Source of the DNA: Cephalotrichum gorgonifer
Lineage: Eukaryota; Ascomycota; Sordariomycetes; Microascales; Microascaceae
NCBI GenBank assembly: GCA_900312665.1
Contig: ONZQ02000008.1
Span: 434,001-498,000 of the forward strand
Direction: 5' to 3'
Length of the DNA stretch: 64,000 bases
Position numbers and translations under genes: made by a program. Below the pieces are notes generated by a model. It was not told the DNA's origin. It worked only from the letters and a program-made list of their open reading frames with translations, and did no database searches. This document shows positions 10,905-22,557 of the stretch, piece after piece (the stretch's first letter is position 1; the number at the start of each line of letters is the position of its first letter).

Positions 10905-12058
10905 CTACCTCCTCAGCCCCATGTTGTGTATCCTCTGGCACGCGGGCATCTCGTACTGGTTCGCCCTCTCCATCTTCTTCTGGTCAGGGAATATCCACCC
11001 GTACGCGTCGTCAATCAACCTCTGCTTCGTCCTCTCCTCGGACTCGCACTCCCTCCTCAGTAGCCTCACAAGATTCGACTCGGCCGTCTTGTCGAGCTGG
11101 GTAAGCTTGCTCTCCGAAAATGATGCGATGTCATCGGGGTTCACGAAGTAGTCGACCTTGTAGCTCGGCGTCTGCCTGTGCTCGGTGTAGGGCGGCATGG
11201 GCTGGTCGTAGACCATGCGCGGGCCGGCGGGCTGGTCGGTGCCGCTGCCGGAGAAGAGGGATGTGAGGACGGGTATGATGAAGAAGAGGATGATGGGGAG
11301 GAGCCCTAGGATCGTTTGCAGCGCGCTCCCGCTCTGTTCCGGCTCGTTGGCCGCTCTTGGCCGCCGCTGAGGCCGGGCGCCGCCGAACTGGTGTACTCGA
11401 ATACCTGGACCGCCGCCCATGTTGAAGACGAATTGAGGACCCGTATCGAATGCTAGGTGACGATGTCAGCACAGTTCCGCTTGTCTACTATTGGGAAAGG
11501 GGGGTAGCGAGACATACCGCCAAAGGGGCCGCCGCCGAATCCGCCGCCGAATCCGCCACCACCAAAGAACCTCTGGAACATCTCCTCGGGCGTCATCTCC
11601 TGCTGCCACCCGGCACCACCCATCCCGTCCGCCGGGTGCCTCCTCGCGAAGCCCGAGAACGGATTTTGCTGCTGTTGCTGCTGCTGGCCCCCGAACCGAC
11701 TATCCGGATCTCCTCCGAACCGGTCGTACTTCTCCCTCTTCTCCTTGTCTCCCAGTACACCAAAGGCCCTGCTCACCATCTTGAACGCCTCGTCCGCAAA
11801 CTCATGGCCATTCTTGTCGGGATGCGTCGCGAGTGAGAGTTTCCGATACGCCTTCTTGATGTCGGCGTCCGTCGCCGTCTTCCGGACGGACTCGAGGCTC
11901 AGGATGTCGTAGAAAGCGGTCGGCTCGCACCGCCGGATGCGCAGCACCTCGGCCTTTTGTTCCACGGTATACCTGCGTTCTGGGGCGTCGTTATTGGCTT
12001 TGCGGTTCTGGGCGCTGCCGCCTTTTGCGTCGGAGCCTGACGCCTTTGCGCTGGACAT
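10905..12058 (-). CDS. HLJ1: ER membrane J-domain co-chaperone (Hlj1 / DNAJB12-14 type)
   Basis: Hsp40 that stimulates Hsp70 at the cytosolic face of the ER in quality control and ERAD. Two exons, 12058-11518 and 11452-10905, joined GGC-G|CA, give 362 residues. The J domain spans about 46-112 (EPTAFYDIL to EKYDRFGGD) with the HPD triad at 79-81. A Gln run (7 Q) and a Gly/Phe-rich linker follow. One transmembrane segment is at about 224-247 (LQTILGLLPIILFFIIPVL), and the conserved DUF1977-type C-terminal domain (YKVDYFVNPDDI, DAYGWIFPDQKKM) is complete. Order and length fit the family. Confidence 0.95.
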
Positions 12059-13802
12059 ATCTGCGAGGGTCGGGGGGGCGAAGTCGCGACGGAGAGTTGT
12101 CGGTGATGCTTGGAGGACAGGGTAAATGCGAAAGGCCCGTTAATCGATCGAGTAAACTACCGGGACGTTCTTTATAACAATGGTGGAGAGCGGGAGTTAG
12201 AGCAGGGGCTTCTGGCGCTGGTATCCTTGCTCTCGTCGCCGAGTGGCGCGTGGCAGATCGAGGGTTTCGTACGGGTGGATATTCAACCCACTAAGCCCGC
12301 AGACGGAGCACAGGGCGGAAATGAAACTCGGGATCTGAATATCGGAAAAGGTAAGGAATAATGAGGGGATTGTTCCTGATGGTTGAGCGGTCGGAAACGC
12401 GCCCGTTGAGCAGCGTCGCGGAGCAGAAAGATAGTGAGTGACTTCCGAGATGTCGAATGGAGTAGTTTGAACCTATGCTCCCACCACGGTTGCCGTTGCG
12501 GTTACGTATCCCAGATTTTACACCCACGTTACAAGTACAACTCACCACGGGGAGTCCCGTCCCCTCAGCACATGCAATTACTGCTTAGTTGCATAACCGT
12601 CCCGTTCGACCAGCCCCATCAATGTAAACGCCACAACCGCCACGAATGATCCATGCTAACCCAACTTGGAACAGGACCCTGGGCGATTAATATTAATAGT
12701 TCTTTGATCTCTCAATCGACTGTATGCGTTTCATGTCGTGCAAGTCATGTGTGGTCGAACCTGTCCTGTGTCTTGTGTCCTGAAAGTGATGCTGAGCGCA
12801 AGAGTCCATTGCTTGGCGGTAGAGCTTAGCGAATGTATGAATATTTGGCACTCGTACGGAGGACGCCATACCTCGCTATGAGTTCGGTAGATACTGCAGC
12901 GTACTCACACTTGTACTCGTCCGGGGGTCGAGTGTGTTTGGTCCCTGGTGTCGGCTGGCACCGGGCTGGTTCCAATCAGAATCGGATAACCGTCCAAAGA
13001 AGGAATGTCATTTCCATCAATGACAGAACCACGCTCAAGTCAAGTACCACCATGTCTCAGTGCCCACTGAAACCTGCGGATGGCGCTGGGGATGAGAATC
13101 TCCTACTCGTCAAAGTCGTCGGATCATCATCCTTTTTTACGGCTGATGGAAGTTGGAACCAAAGATTCCCCAAGGTTCCCCACAGTAGTGAAATACTTTG
13201 ACCTATACTGGTATTGCCACCATCCCCACAGCCGCCACGAAAAGTAGCCTCGTCGTCCGACTCAACGACACAAAACAAGTCCTTGGTGTAGTATCGAAGG
13301 ATCATCGATGCTGTCATATCCCCTGCGCCCAGTGGTTGATCAAGGCAAGGATCAGTGGTCGCACTGCAAAGACCCACATATTGTTATTATAATACCCGTT
13401 TTTTTCCTGTGCCAAGCTGGACAGATACCCGACCCGACCCGCTCTTATTGCCAGTACGAGAAAGTGGAGGAGCACAATTCGCAGGAGAATGAAACCATGC
13501 CCGTCCTCGTACTCGCAGATGAGCAGAGTCATGTCTTATTATTCCGTTAAACCAAACATAAGTCTGTGCCCGACACCCCGCCCCTGACCCCGGGATACCA
13601 CGTAGTCTTCGCAACGGCTTTAGGCGGGTCCGTACTTGTAATAACAAAGATACCCGTAATACCTTGGCGAGTCGATCGTCGCTCAAATCCCGCGTACAGT
13701 ACTCATAGTACATTTGCGCTGCTTCCCCACGTCCATCCTTCCCTCTCGCATTGTACAATCAAACTCCGGGCGGCCCTCTCACGCCCCTTTAACACCCTCG
13801 CG
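12059..13802. other. Intergenic, 1.74 kb, divergent HLJ1 / kelch-protein promoter region
   Basis: No gene supported. Recurrent TAC-type motifs are at 12529-12540, 12909-12920 and 13631-13640. Short frames have no family resemblance. Confidence 0.65.
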
Positions 13803-15882
13803 ATGCGGCCTCTACAAGCGACCCTGTTACTGGGGGTGTTCGGCCTGCAGCTGGCGAGCGCCCAGGAAGATACAAGAGAGGACGGCGCGACCATTGTGGA
13901 CAGCCCAGATCCAGACAACTTCGTCCGTAGAAGCGGCGCAAGAGGTACGCAAGAAAGCCGCATCTTATCATCCTGGCTAATGGCGCAGCGCATGCTTTGT
14001 ATTGGAGACTGACCCTTCCTTCCTCTCATATTAGCAACGGTCCTGGGCGATTATGTCTTCATCGACGGGGGCGAGATGACGCAGCTGGTGAACGGGAAGA
14101 ACTTGGCGGAGGGGCATACCATGAGTACGTTAAGCCATTGACAGCCCACCCCGCTTCCCTCGATCCCCCGATCCCGAATCTTGGAGTTCTCACGAAGGTC
14201 GATTTCCTCCCGCACAGTGAACTCGACGCTCTGGATCGACGTGTCGGAATCCTGGAGCCCATCAACAGTCGCGATCAACGTCGTAAAAAAGCCGGGACCG
14301 AAGCTCTCCCTCCAGGCGATATGGCCCGGGGAGGACCGCAGCTCCTTCTACATCTGGGGCGGCAGGGTGATGGCCAGCGACGGGCGGGCCGACGGCCTCA
14401 GCAAGAGCGAGATGTGGCGCTTCACGACCGGCGGCGAGGGCGGCGGCCAGTGGGCGAGCGAGATCCCAAACGAGTCCGACGCCTTCGCCAGCCTGCTCCT
14501 CCCTCAGCGCGGGGCCTATACCACCGTCAACAACACGGGGTACTTCGTCGGCGGCACCGTCATACAGAGTTCGGACCCCACTCTCAAGGTGGGCATGCAG
14601 CCGGTCCCCGGGATGATCTCCTTCAACATGGACACGAGGACCTTCAGCAACGACTCCACGGCGGATATCTCGCCGTTCGGGACGATGCTGGGCGGCACGG
14701 CGGAATATGTGCCCGGCTACGGGCCCAACGGCCTGGTCATGCTCTTTGGCGGGTACGGATACACGCTTCTCCCGGGGTTCAGGGACGTCGAGCACACGCG
14801 CCAGTTTGACAGCGTCAACTTCTTCGACCCCGTCACGAAGGACTGGTATTGGCAGAGGACAACGGGCGACACCCCTCCCGCCCGCCTCGACCACTGCTCG
14901 GTCGGCGTCCGGAGCAGCTCGGGCACCTATGAAATGTGGGCTCATCCCCTCACCTCCCCACCTCCCCGCCGCGCCCCTCTCTGGACCTCCTCGCCGGGAG
15001 CACTACTAACGAGTGCAGTTTCGTCTATGGCGGGTACGACCCGATGAACAAGCAAACGTTCGACAGCGTCTACGTCCTCAGCCTACCCGGTTTCGTATGG
15101 AAGCAGGTCAAGGGCGACGCCCCGGGCGGCCTCCGCAGCGGCCAGACATGCGTCGTGGTCGGAAACAGGCAGATGCTGACGATCGGTGGGGTCGACACCT
15201 ATGCAGACCAGCCGTGGAAGGCCAAAGATCCTTTCCCGCAGGGACTCGGCATATTCGATATGACGGACTTGGAGTGGAAGAATGACTTTGATAGCAAGGC
15301 TGCCGCGTACGATTCGCCGCAGATGATCAAGGACTGGTACTCCGAGACGTAAGTGTTCATCTTTCCGGCGAGATGGGTTCTGGAGAGGAAAGAGGGTCTT
15401 GTTGCTAATCTCCAGGATAGGGGTGTCCAATCCGTGAAGTGGTCGACGCCCGAGACGGAAAGCCTTTTCACTACCGCCTCCTCAGGTAACCCCCCTCCTC
15501 CCCTGATGTTTTTTTTTTCAGTTCTTAGTGTCTCCCGACATATCTGGGTGTCACGGAAAAACTAACCGAGAAAAACGCTCTAGATATTGTCGACGTCGAA
15601 CAACCCGAGGAAAAGACCGTCCCCGCGGGTGCAATAGCAGGCGGCGTGGTCGGAGGCGTCGCCGCCCTAGCCCTAGCCGGAGGTCTCTTCTGGTGGCTCC
15701 GGCGAAAGAAGTCAGCCGGCTCGGATGATGAAGCTCCAGAATCAGCCAAAGAGGTTACCTCACACCAATCGTCAGGCTCGGCTCTACCGCCGTCCGAACT
15801 GCCGGAGAAGGCGCATCAGCGAGAGCCGGTGGAGTTACACGACCAGCCCAAGCCCGGGCCCCCGCCAGTTGAGTTGGAGTGA
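13803..15882 (+). CDS. Kelch-repeat protein with signal peptide and one transmembrane segment
   Basis: Six exons: 13803-13944, 14035-14124, 14218-14935, 15019-15348, 15421-15485 and 15584-15882; phases close at 547 residues. A signal peptide (MRPLQATLLLGVFGLQLASAQ) starts the protein. The ectodomain has kelch-like blades: YVFIDGGEM, FYIWGGRVM, YFVGGTVIQ, VMLFGGYGY, FVYGGYDPM and MLTIGGVDT, each with the hydrophobic-GG pattern. Near the C-terminus is a Gly/Ala-rich membrane span (AGAIAGGVVGGVAALALAG) followed by WWLRRKK, then a short acidic, Pro-rich cytosolic tail. This type I layout is common for fungal cell-surface kelch proteins; ligand and function are unknown. The exon 3 donor is GTGGGC and the exon 5 acceptor is the second AG (TAG), both slightly unusual but required by frame. 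Confidence 0.88.
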
Positions 15883-16356
15883 ATGGGACGGAAACCAAAC
15901 AGATATCAGATGGTGAAATTTCTCTCTCAAGATAAAGAAACGAAGGGCATACACGGAAATGAATCTATGGAGGAGGGGCTTTACATTAGCAGGCCTTGTA
16001 TTTTACTTTACTTATACCATTTTTCATACCTTCCATACGGAGGCTATATGGATAATCGCATTCAAGAAAAATTCTAGCAAAAAAGTAGGGCCTATTCTAA
16101 AGCTGCACAAGTTTGAAAGTACAAGTGTGTGTGCATAGCCAGTCAGATGAATGGATGGTGAGACTCGGTTCTCGTCGAAGTTGGCCCGCGCACGGACCAT
16201 ATCGCCATGAAAAGCTATGAGCTCACCACCCAAGCTTCAACCTCACCATCACTTCCTCCCTAGGCACGTCACCACGTCACCGAAGAAAACCAAGTAAAAA
16301 CAAAATCCCTGCTGCCCCTACGTATACAACAGCCAACCCGGTATCCACAACTAGCA
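15883..16356. other. Intergenic between two plus-strand genes
   Basis: 3' flank of the kelch gene and 5' flank of the Aim19-like gene. A TAC-type motif (AGTACAAGTG) is at 16118-16127. Nothing else is seen. Confidence 0.65.
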
Positions 16357-16846
16357 ATGTCCTCACAGACCGAGCAACCGAAAATGAAGCCCAAGGCACC
16401 CGAACTCATCCATGCCTGGGGCAGTAAGTCTCGCCCTACAAGCCACCCTGACCCCATCATCCTTCAACATAAATCCCAACTAACTTAAAAACACAGCGAA
16501 CTCCCTCCCCCCAACGCTCCTCTGCACCCTCATAGTCCCCCTCCACACCCGCCCTCTGAGGGCGCCCATTCTCTTCGTCGCCCCGCTCCTGTTCTCCTCC
16601 TATGTCAACCTGGCGGGGTACACCACCGATGCGGCCGCCATGTCGGCGGCCTGGAGCGGCCTCTACGCGCTGCTGGCGATGAGGAGGAGGCAGGAGTGGA
16701 CGAAGAAGTTCACGATCAGGGGAGGGCTCAGGGGCCTGGCGGTAGGCCTTGGCGCGGTGAACTTCGTGTGCGGGGGGTGGGTCTGGCTGAGGGGGGACAA
16801 GGCAGCTGACAAGGAGGAGAGGGAGACCAGGAACCGGTGGGGATGA
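16357..16846 (+). CDS. Small membrane protein resembling Aim19 (altered inheritance of mitochondria 19)
   Basis: Two exons, 16357-16423 and 16497-16846, joined A|CG, give 138 residues. Three or four hydrophobic segments are visible: TLLCTLIVPL, APILFVAPLLFSSYVNLAG, MSAAWSGLYALLAM and LRGLAVGLGAVNFVCGG. The pattern GY-(x)n-SAAWSGLYALL followed by a short basic loop and a last hydrophobic segment resembles the fungal Aim19 family as I recall it. That assignment is tentative; no catalytic motif is present. A charged C-terminus (KAADKEERETRNRWG) ends the protein. Confidence 0.65.
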
Positions 16847-17815
16847 GGATCCTGGATGGTTTGTGTGAGATTTGTGTACGATTGGGTGCCTTTGAGGGAT
16901 TTAGAGGAGATGTACAAGTAGACCTACCCCGAGAGTGGGCTGGGATGTAGGATCTGATGGCGTTTAGAGGGGAGATACTGGTTAACATGTAAATCATACG
17001 GGATTCATCACCGAGAGGAGTTTTTTTTCCGTAATAACGACAGAGGCGACATTCCTTGTGGCCATCCATGGCCCTTTGTGAGTCAAATTCCAACCCTTGT
17101 ATTTGGTCTTGTCCATGGTCTACGACATGAAAAAACCTGAACGCCTTCCCGCAGCTTCAGCTGTAATGGTCACCCTCCCCTCCCTACAATGCATGCAAGC
17201 AAGGCGCCTCAGCACTTGAGCACCTCTCTAACCACCCGTCGTCCGCTTTTTTTTTTCTTTTCCGTTGCGCCAGGATAAATGAGAAGCCAACAAAAAAAGT
17301 TCCCCAGAATGCGTTATCGAACCAGGATGTGTATGGGAATGTGTTATGAATGAAAATTGGGAAGGAATAAGAATAAGACCTTTAATGATACATACCTCCT
17401 CAAACAGAAGAGAAACAAGAAAATCAGGAAAAGATGAACCAGACCGTGTATCGCATCTCGTGGGGTATCATAATGCCCGGGTATGCTTGCCTGACGCCCC
17501 GCCCCGTAACCTTAGAACGCCGTTCCCTCTTTAAAACAAAGAGGGTGAAAAAAACAAAAAAGGAGGAAGAAGAAAAAGAAGCGCTGTGAAAAAGGGAAGA
17601 AGAACATGCAAGAACATTGTTCCATGAGATGTCTTCCAGATGTCACTCGGTTCGCTTCTCGGGAATGAGGTAGTTCCAAGGATGCTCATACCCTGGATTC
17701 CCGAGAACTGCCCAGTCAAGCCCCCCGGGAATGGGACGCGAGAAAGGCGAGGGGAAAACAAACAAGACCGAGGGCGGAAAAACACAAGGAGACCATCGCT
17801 CCTTGAAGATATCGC
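16847..17815. other. Intergenic, 0.97 kb, convergent 3' regions
   Basis: No gene supported. It contains poly-T/poly-A runs near 17020 and 17250 and an A/G-rich segment at 17540-17600. TGTACAAGTA is at 16911-16920. Confidence 0.65.
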
Positions 17816-18836
17816 TTAGATATCGGCTTGGGTGTCGGGCACAACGTAGGTAATCTTATAGAACGACACGAGCCAGACAAGCCCTGCAAAGAAGGTGATG
17901 GCAAAGAACCGCGGGAAGGCTCCGTTGCGGTGAAAGGTGGCAACCGGGTAGGGTTGGGCGAGGAGCTCCCTGGGCTCAACATCCGTGAGGTAGCTGATGT
18001 CCGCCTCGCGCGGCTTCGGGCTGGCGAAGGAGTGGTACTCGGCGAGAACGGTCGAAAGGTCCCAGCCGTAGAGCTTGCGAATGACGCCGACGACGGATCC
18101 GGTGCGATGCTATAAGTGATTGATATCAGCGTCTTGTCACGGAGAAACAGAGAAGGGGTGACCTAGAGCTGGCAAGCAAGGAGACCGAGATACATACCCT
18201 GCCGCGGTTGCAATGAATGAGGACTGGATGATTGCTCTTGTCAAGCACGAGCTGGAGAACATCCCTCATGGTAGAGGCCGGGATGGACTGCTTCTTGGTG
18301 CCCTCTATATCAAAGACATACTGTTTGATGCCATTCTCGTCTATGAAAGCCTCGTACTCGGTGTCGGGCTCATCCTTTACCACCAGGGTCCTGCAAGCTG
18401 GTTAGCCGACTGGTTTATTTTCACCCAACGGGATAAGAGGTGACGGAGGGGATGTGGATGGGTGACTGGTGGTCTGGTAGGGCTGTGGAGGGGACAAGTG
18501 CATACACAATTGTCTTCACCTTCAAACTCTGGAGAAACTTGTAGCCCTCAGCCGTCGGCCAGGCGCTGCGGTAGATCCCCGTAGTGACCACCCCGAAATT
18601 GGCAAGACGGCCTTCGGCCGGGGGGTTGGCGACAAACTGGGGGGCTCAGAGGCGACAGGCGTCATGGTGCGGCTCTCCTCGCCCTGGGTCGACTTGCTGC
18701 CCTTGGTCGACTTCTTGCTATCCTGACCATTTCGAGACTCATCTTCCTCCATCTTCGACCCTCCACGAGCTCGGAGGCTGAGTCCGTCCATTTTCTGCGG
18801 TGTGGGTTGGAGTTCCGTAGTGTTGTCCATGTCCAT
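17816..18836 (-). CDS. SIW14/OCA-type atypical tyrosine phosphatase, frameshifted in exon 1
   Basis: Family members are dual-specificity or inositol-pyrophosphate phosphatases. Exons: 18836-18506, 18390-18198 and 18109-17816. The N-terminal 66 codons (from MDMDNTTELQPTP) are in one frame; from a run of six C at 18644-18639 the conserved part (QFVANPP, ANFGVVTTGIYRSAWP, LKVKTIV) continues in another frame, directly after an in-frame TGA. One extra C would restore both frame and splice phase (273 codons). This is either an assembly indel or a recent inactivation. Downstream all is intact: FDIEGTKK and the active-site loop HCNRGRHRTG (CX5R, formed across the exon 2/3 junction). The C-terminus has a hydrophobic stretch (FFAITFFAGLVWLVSFY) that looks like a tail anchor. 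Confidence 0.82.
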
Positions 18837-20010
18837 GGCTCACGCGAAAGAATGCCTTTTGTGTGGGGGTTGGTGAGGCCGGCTCGGTTAATGGTTCAGA
18901 TTTCAGGAGCCAAACTCAAATGAGCTTTGGCGTTGTTATTGAAGGAACGACTGTGCCTGTTCAAGAGGTAGGGATTTTGGGAACAACTGAGTTGGAACGC
19001 TCAGAGCAGGAGAGTTCCGGAAAGTGAAAGGCGTAGGTGGGTGGTGGAACGCGTGCAGCTGGTGCTATGAGGCGCAGGCACAGAGTCGTTCAGAATAGGC
19101 CAGGTTTCTGGAAATCCAGAAACTGGTCGTTAAAGGTGACCGGGTGAAGAAAAGGTTAAAGTAACATTTTGATGAATTCGAAATCGAAATGGTCGATTGG
19201 AATGGGGTTTGGTGATGGTTTTGTAGAGGTGTGGTGAGGGAGATCCCAGAACTCGGTGAGTAGAAATGGAAGGTGGCCGAGCTTCGATGTTTTAGGGAAT
19301 AGAGCGCGTGGGGGTTAAAGGGCGAGATGGGGTACTGGTTTTAAGTCCCCCCAGGTCTGTTGCTCCAAGGTTCTCTGTTGCCCCAAGGATTGTTCGTTGC
19401 TCCAGCCTTTCCTAAAGCTCAATTCTGTGTTCCAGTTCTTGAGTGCTTGTTGTGGGGTGGTGCCTTCCGAAATCGTCTGTGCAGGAGTGGCAAGAAGAAA
19501 GGGGAACGTCCCAGGCATGGAAGTGACCTGGTGCTTTCCAACGTTTCGGCTGCCTGCTCTTTTCGATTGTCGTGCGGATTGTACAAAAGTGTGAACAAGG
19601 AAAGAAGTTCAGCGGGGAATGAGCCCTCAGGAGTTAGGGAGAGAAAAAGCATGAACTAGTTGGGGATTATTTAGCAGCACCCAGGCTTTAAACTGTACTC
19701 GTAGTCGAATAATGGCACTTGAGCTTTGGTTCGTCTCGCGTTGACGCGGGAAAAAAAAAAGCCCGGGCCAAGTTGGGCTGGCTAACACGGACTGTGGCGG
19801 CGCTATCCGACTTTTGACTTTGATGGGGGTTAAATCTCGCCCTCCGGCATGTGCGGAACTGGAAGGAACCATGGAGTATTACTCGTCAGCAACCATTATT
19901 AATAGTAGCTACTAGACCAGGGCCAGCTGCTAGGACAAACTAGCTTATACTTTTCGGCGGGGCACGAGTCAGGAAGTTACGGAGCACTCAGAAAGGGGGG
20001 GCAGCGATTC

Positions 20011-20028
20011 TGTACGAGTACTCGTACA
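20011..20028. repeat. Perfect 18-bp palindrome
   Basis: TGTACGAGTACTCGTACA equals its own reverse complement over 18 bases. It is the longest member of a family of TAC(A/G)AGTAC-like motifs scattered through intergenic DNA in this window. Confidence 0.95.
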
Positions 20029-20424
20029 TGGAATGTCTCGGTGTTTGGAAAAGGCGAGAGCTACCTTTTTGTTGTCCTTGAGTGTTAGAATAGACGCGAA
20101 AGCGCACACGTACGTCTTACTGACAGATCTGACGGGAATCGACACAGCCAGCCGAATCTATCTGGGACAAATTTGCCTGTCACAATGCTCTCACCAGCCA
20201 GGGCGGCGTTGCCCAGACCAATCCCAGCAGTCTCAGAAATCCGGGGCTTTGGGCAGTCGCAAGCCGAGGGCAGTGGTATGGTATCCTGCAGGTACTTCTT
20301 CCTGGAACGAGCCTGGGCCCTTCCTTCCATTTTGCGGGGGCGGCCGGCTGCGGGTGAACTGCGAGCCCACCTGGACTGGACACATGGCACACGAGTAATT
20401 GCCTATTTGTGGGCACCCTAATAA

Positions 20425-20460
20425 TACTTGTATTGTACTCGTACATGTACGTACTTGTAC
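20425..20460. repeat. Cluster of TACTTGTA / TACTCGTA motifs
   Basis: Within 36 bases there are TACTTGTA, TGTACTCGTACA and GTACTTGTAC, overlapping copies of the recurrent intergenic motif. It lies immediately before the diverged direct repeat. Confidence 0.85.
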
Positions 20461-20960
20461 TGGTTTAGAAGGGCCGGCCGTCTCCTCGTACTCAAACGAG
20501 TAGGGTTAAGCGCGTACGCGTCGCCATGCTCTCGGGGCGGAGATTTAATACAGTTTCGCAGATCTATCTACGACCTGAGGTGATGATGGCCCGCAGCTGG
20601 AGAGATGATCCGGACGCACAATCACATTCAGGGTGTAAAGTTACAGTGAGTTGACATATGAAACAACATGTCTAGCCTTAAAGCTAGTGTGGTGAAGATA
20701 CCGATTATTCTGTCAGCATAGAACCACCACGAAAATCTAGAAGTACCTAGGTTTGTGTGCTGGTTTGGGAAGGTTGCCCGCCCGCTTGTGGTTACACGTC
20801 GCCATCGTCCGGAGGGGCGGAGGCTAGATTGTCGCAGATCTACATGAAGATCCGGACGCACGATGAAATATGGGACTTGAACCTACAGCAAAGAACAAAT
20901 AAAACGAAAGCCTTCAATGCAGTGCTGCTATAGTGGGTGCACCGATCATTCAGAATGTAT
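20460..20960. repeat. Diverged direct duplication with a Pol III B-box-like site (possible SINE or transposon relic)
   Basis: Two units appear in the same order. TGGTTT is at 20461/20761, CGTCGCCAT at 20519/20797, GGGGCGGA at 20534/20814, TCGCAGATCTA at 20556/20832, GATCCGGACGCAC at 20607/20849, AGCCTT at 20674/20909 and ACCGAT at 20700/20941. The offset drifts from 300 to about 240 because of indels. The second unit contains GGTTCAAGTCC on the minus strand (20883-20873), which fits the tRNA B-box consensus; the matching position in the first unit is mutated. No convincing A box or acceptor stem was found. An inverted, similar block (GCGCACCCACTACAGC) occurs near 21169. Confidence 0.55.
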
Positions 20961-22557
20961 CATACCACTGTACACGCTATGAGTTTAGCGACACGAAGTA
21001 GCTAGATGAGGCCGTAACAAACTTAAACAACACCGAGAGTCCACTAATTAGTATTGCTCGAATCCAGCCGAGCCTCGGATTAGAGCGTCTGGTGTACAGT
21101 ACAGCCAGCCTCTGGCCACTGGAACGGTGACACCACATCCTCAATGGTGGTGCGCCACCAGTGATGGGCGCACCCACTACAGCCTGTACGATCGGGGACT
21201 TGTGGCCAACCCGAGAGCTTGATATAATGGGCTTGCATTGCTTAACAAGCACGGGGCAACACTCGAAGGGGAGAGGGGGAAAGGGGGGAAGGGAGGAGGA
21301 AGGGGGTAAAAAAAGGGGGGGGGATGAAACAGCGTAACTGCCAGTCTACGAGTTGTTTTGCGTCAAAAATTGCGGATAACACGCCCATTCTACATGTAGT
21401 TATCCAAGCACCGAACCTGAGGAAAAGTTCCGCGAGCACGGACTACTATGATGTCTGTGGTGACTTTCGGGATAGGCGGGACGGGCGGAAGCTGTACAAG
21501 TACTCCGTAGCGTGCAGCAAGACGTCATTGATGGACTAGGATCCCTGCTCGCTCGGGGATAACGCCCCTCCCTGATACAGTCCACATGTACAAGTTTCTG
21601 TAGATTAGCAATACGACTACAAGAAAAAAACATAGTACTGTACGAGTAGTAACCGGAACTGATCAAAATCAAGTCTCGACTTGTACCTTTACATATGGTC
21701 TACTATAATGGTATACGCCAAGCGGCAAATAGCAGGCTTGTCTCGGGCTACCAAGACTGCAAGACCAGTGGCTCTGCTTGTCCTTGATATCGGCTGGCGC
21801 ACTTCCGACCAAAGAAGGTACACTACCTACCAATACTCGCAGGCATCTCCGGAGTAACACGTCCAATAGTTCATCAGCTTTTCTTCAGAGAAGTCGATTC
21901 CAGTTATGTGGTGATCAACGCCAGGACCCTTACAGGAACCTATTTCAAGGCACACGTACTACTTTGTGTCTGGGATATCAAATCGGGATCGGGTGTGCTA
22001 AGCACGATGACGTCTATCTCGAATCCTTTACGCCCATCCTGTGTCGAGGTTCATCGTAGTTCCTGCCTGATGAGACGCGTCATGCACGCATACTTTCCCA
22101 GCCTAACGAGACACTGTTTTGCCGCCTCGACTACTTGGATATCAGACATGGTCAGTGTACCGGCCCATCACAAGTGAACGCACCCCAATGCAGGGTTTGA
22201 ACTGCTGCAGTGTGCATCTTCGCAGCGAGGGGGGAAAAAGGAAAGAGAAACGCGAGGGTTTGGGGGCGTGAAATCTCCGCACCCAAGCGAAGTTCGGAGG
22301 GAACGGGATGGAGGATTGAGAACGATGGCGGAGGTGGAACGAGATTAGCCCCTAAGGGAACAAATATTGCGAGCACACGTAGTGGGCAAGGGGTCTTCGC
22401 TCGCGAGAGCTTAGCCCAGGTATTCGATCCAAACCGGTCTATACAATTCAAGCTACCCCCCCAAGATATCTTGCTTCCCCTCAAAAAGAACGCCCATGCA
22501 ATGCCTCTAGTACCGCTCCGACACAAAGAAACCAATGAGAATGAGCCAAGATCCCGA

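Larger units (their letters stand above)
18837..22557. other. 3.7-kb gene-free region
   Basis: Longest stretch without a supportable gene. Several frames of 60-160 codons exist, but none has start context, splice structure or a known family pattern. The 3' part (22152-22557) is the 3' flank of IMA1. The region holds the 18-bp palindrome at 20011-20028, the diverged direct repeat at 20460-20960, a B-box-like site and at least six TAC(A/G)AGTA-type motifs. Confidence 0.65.
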
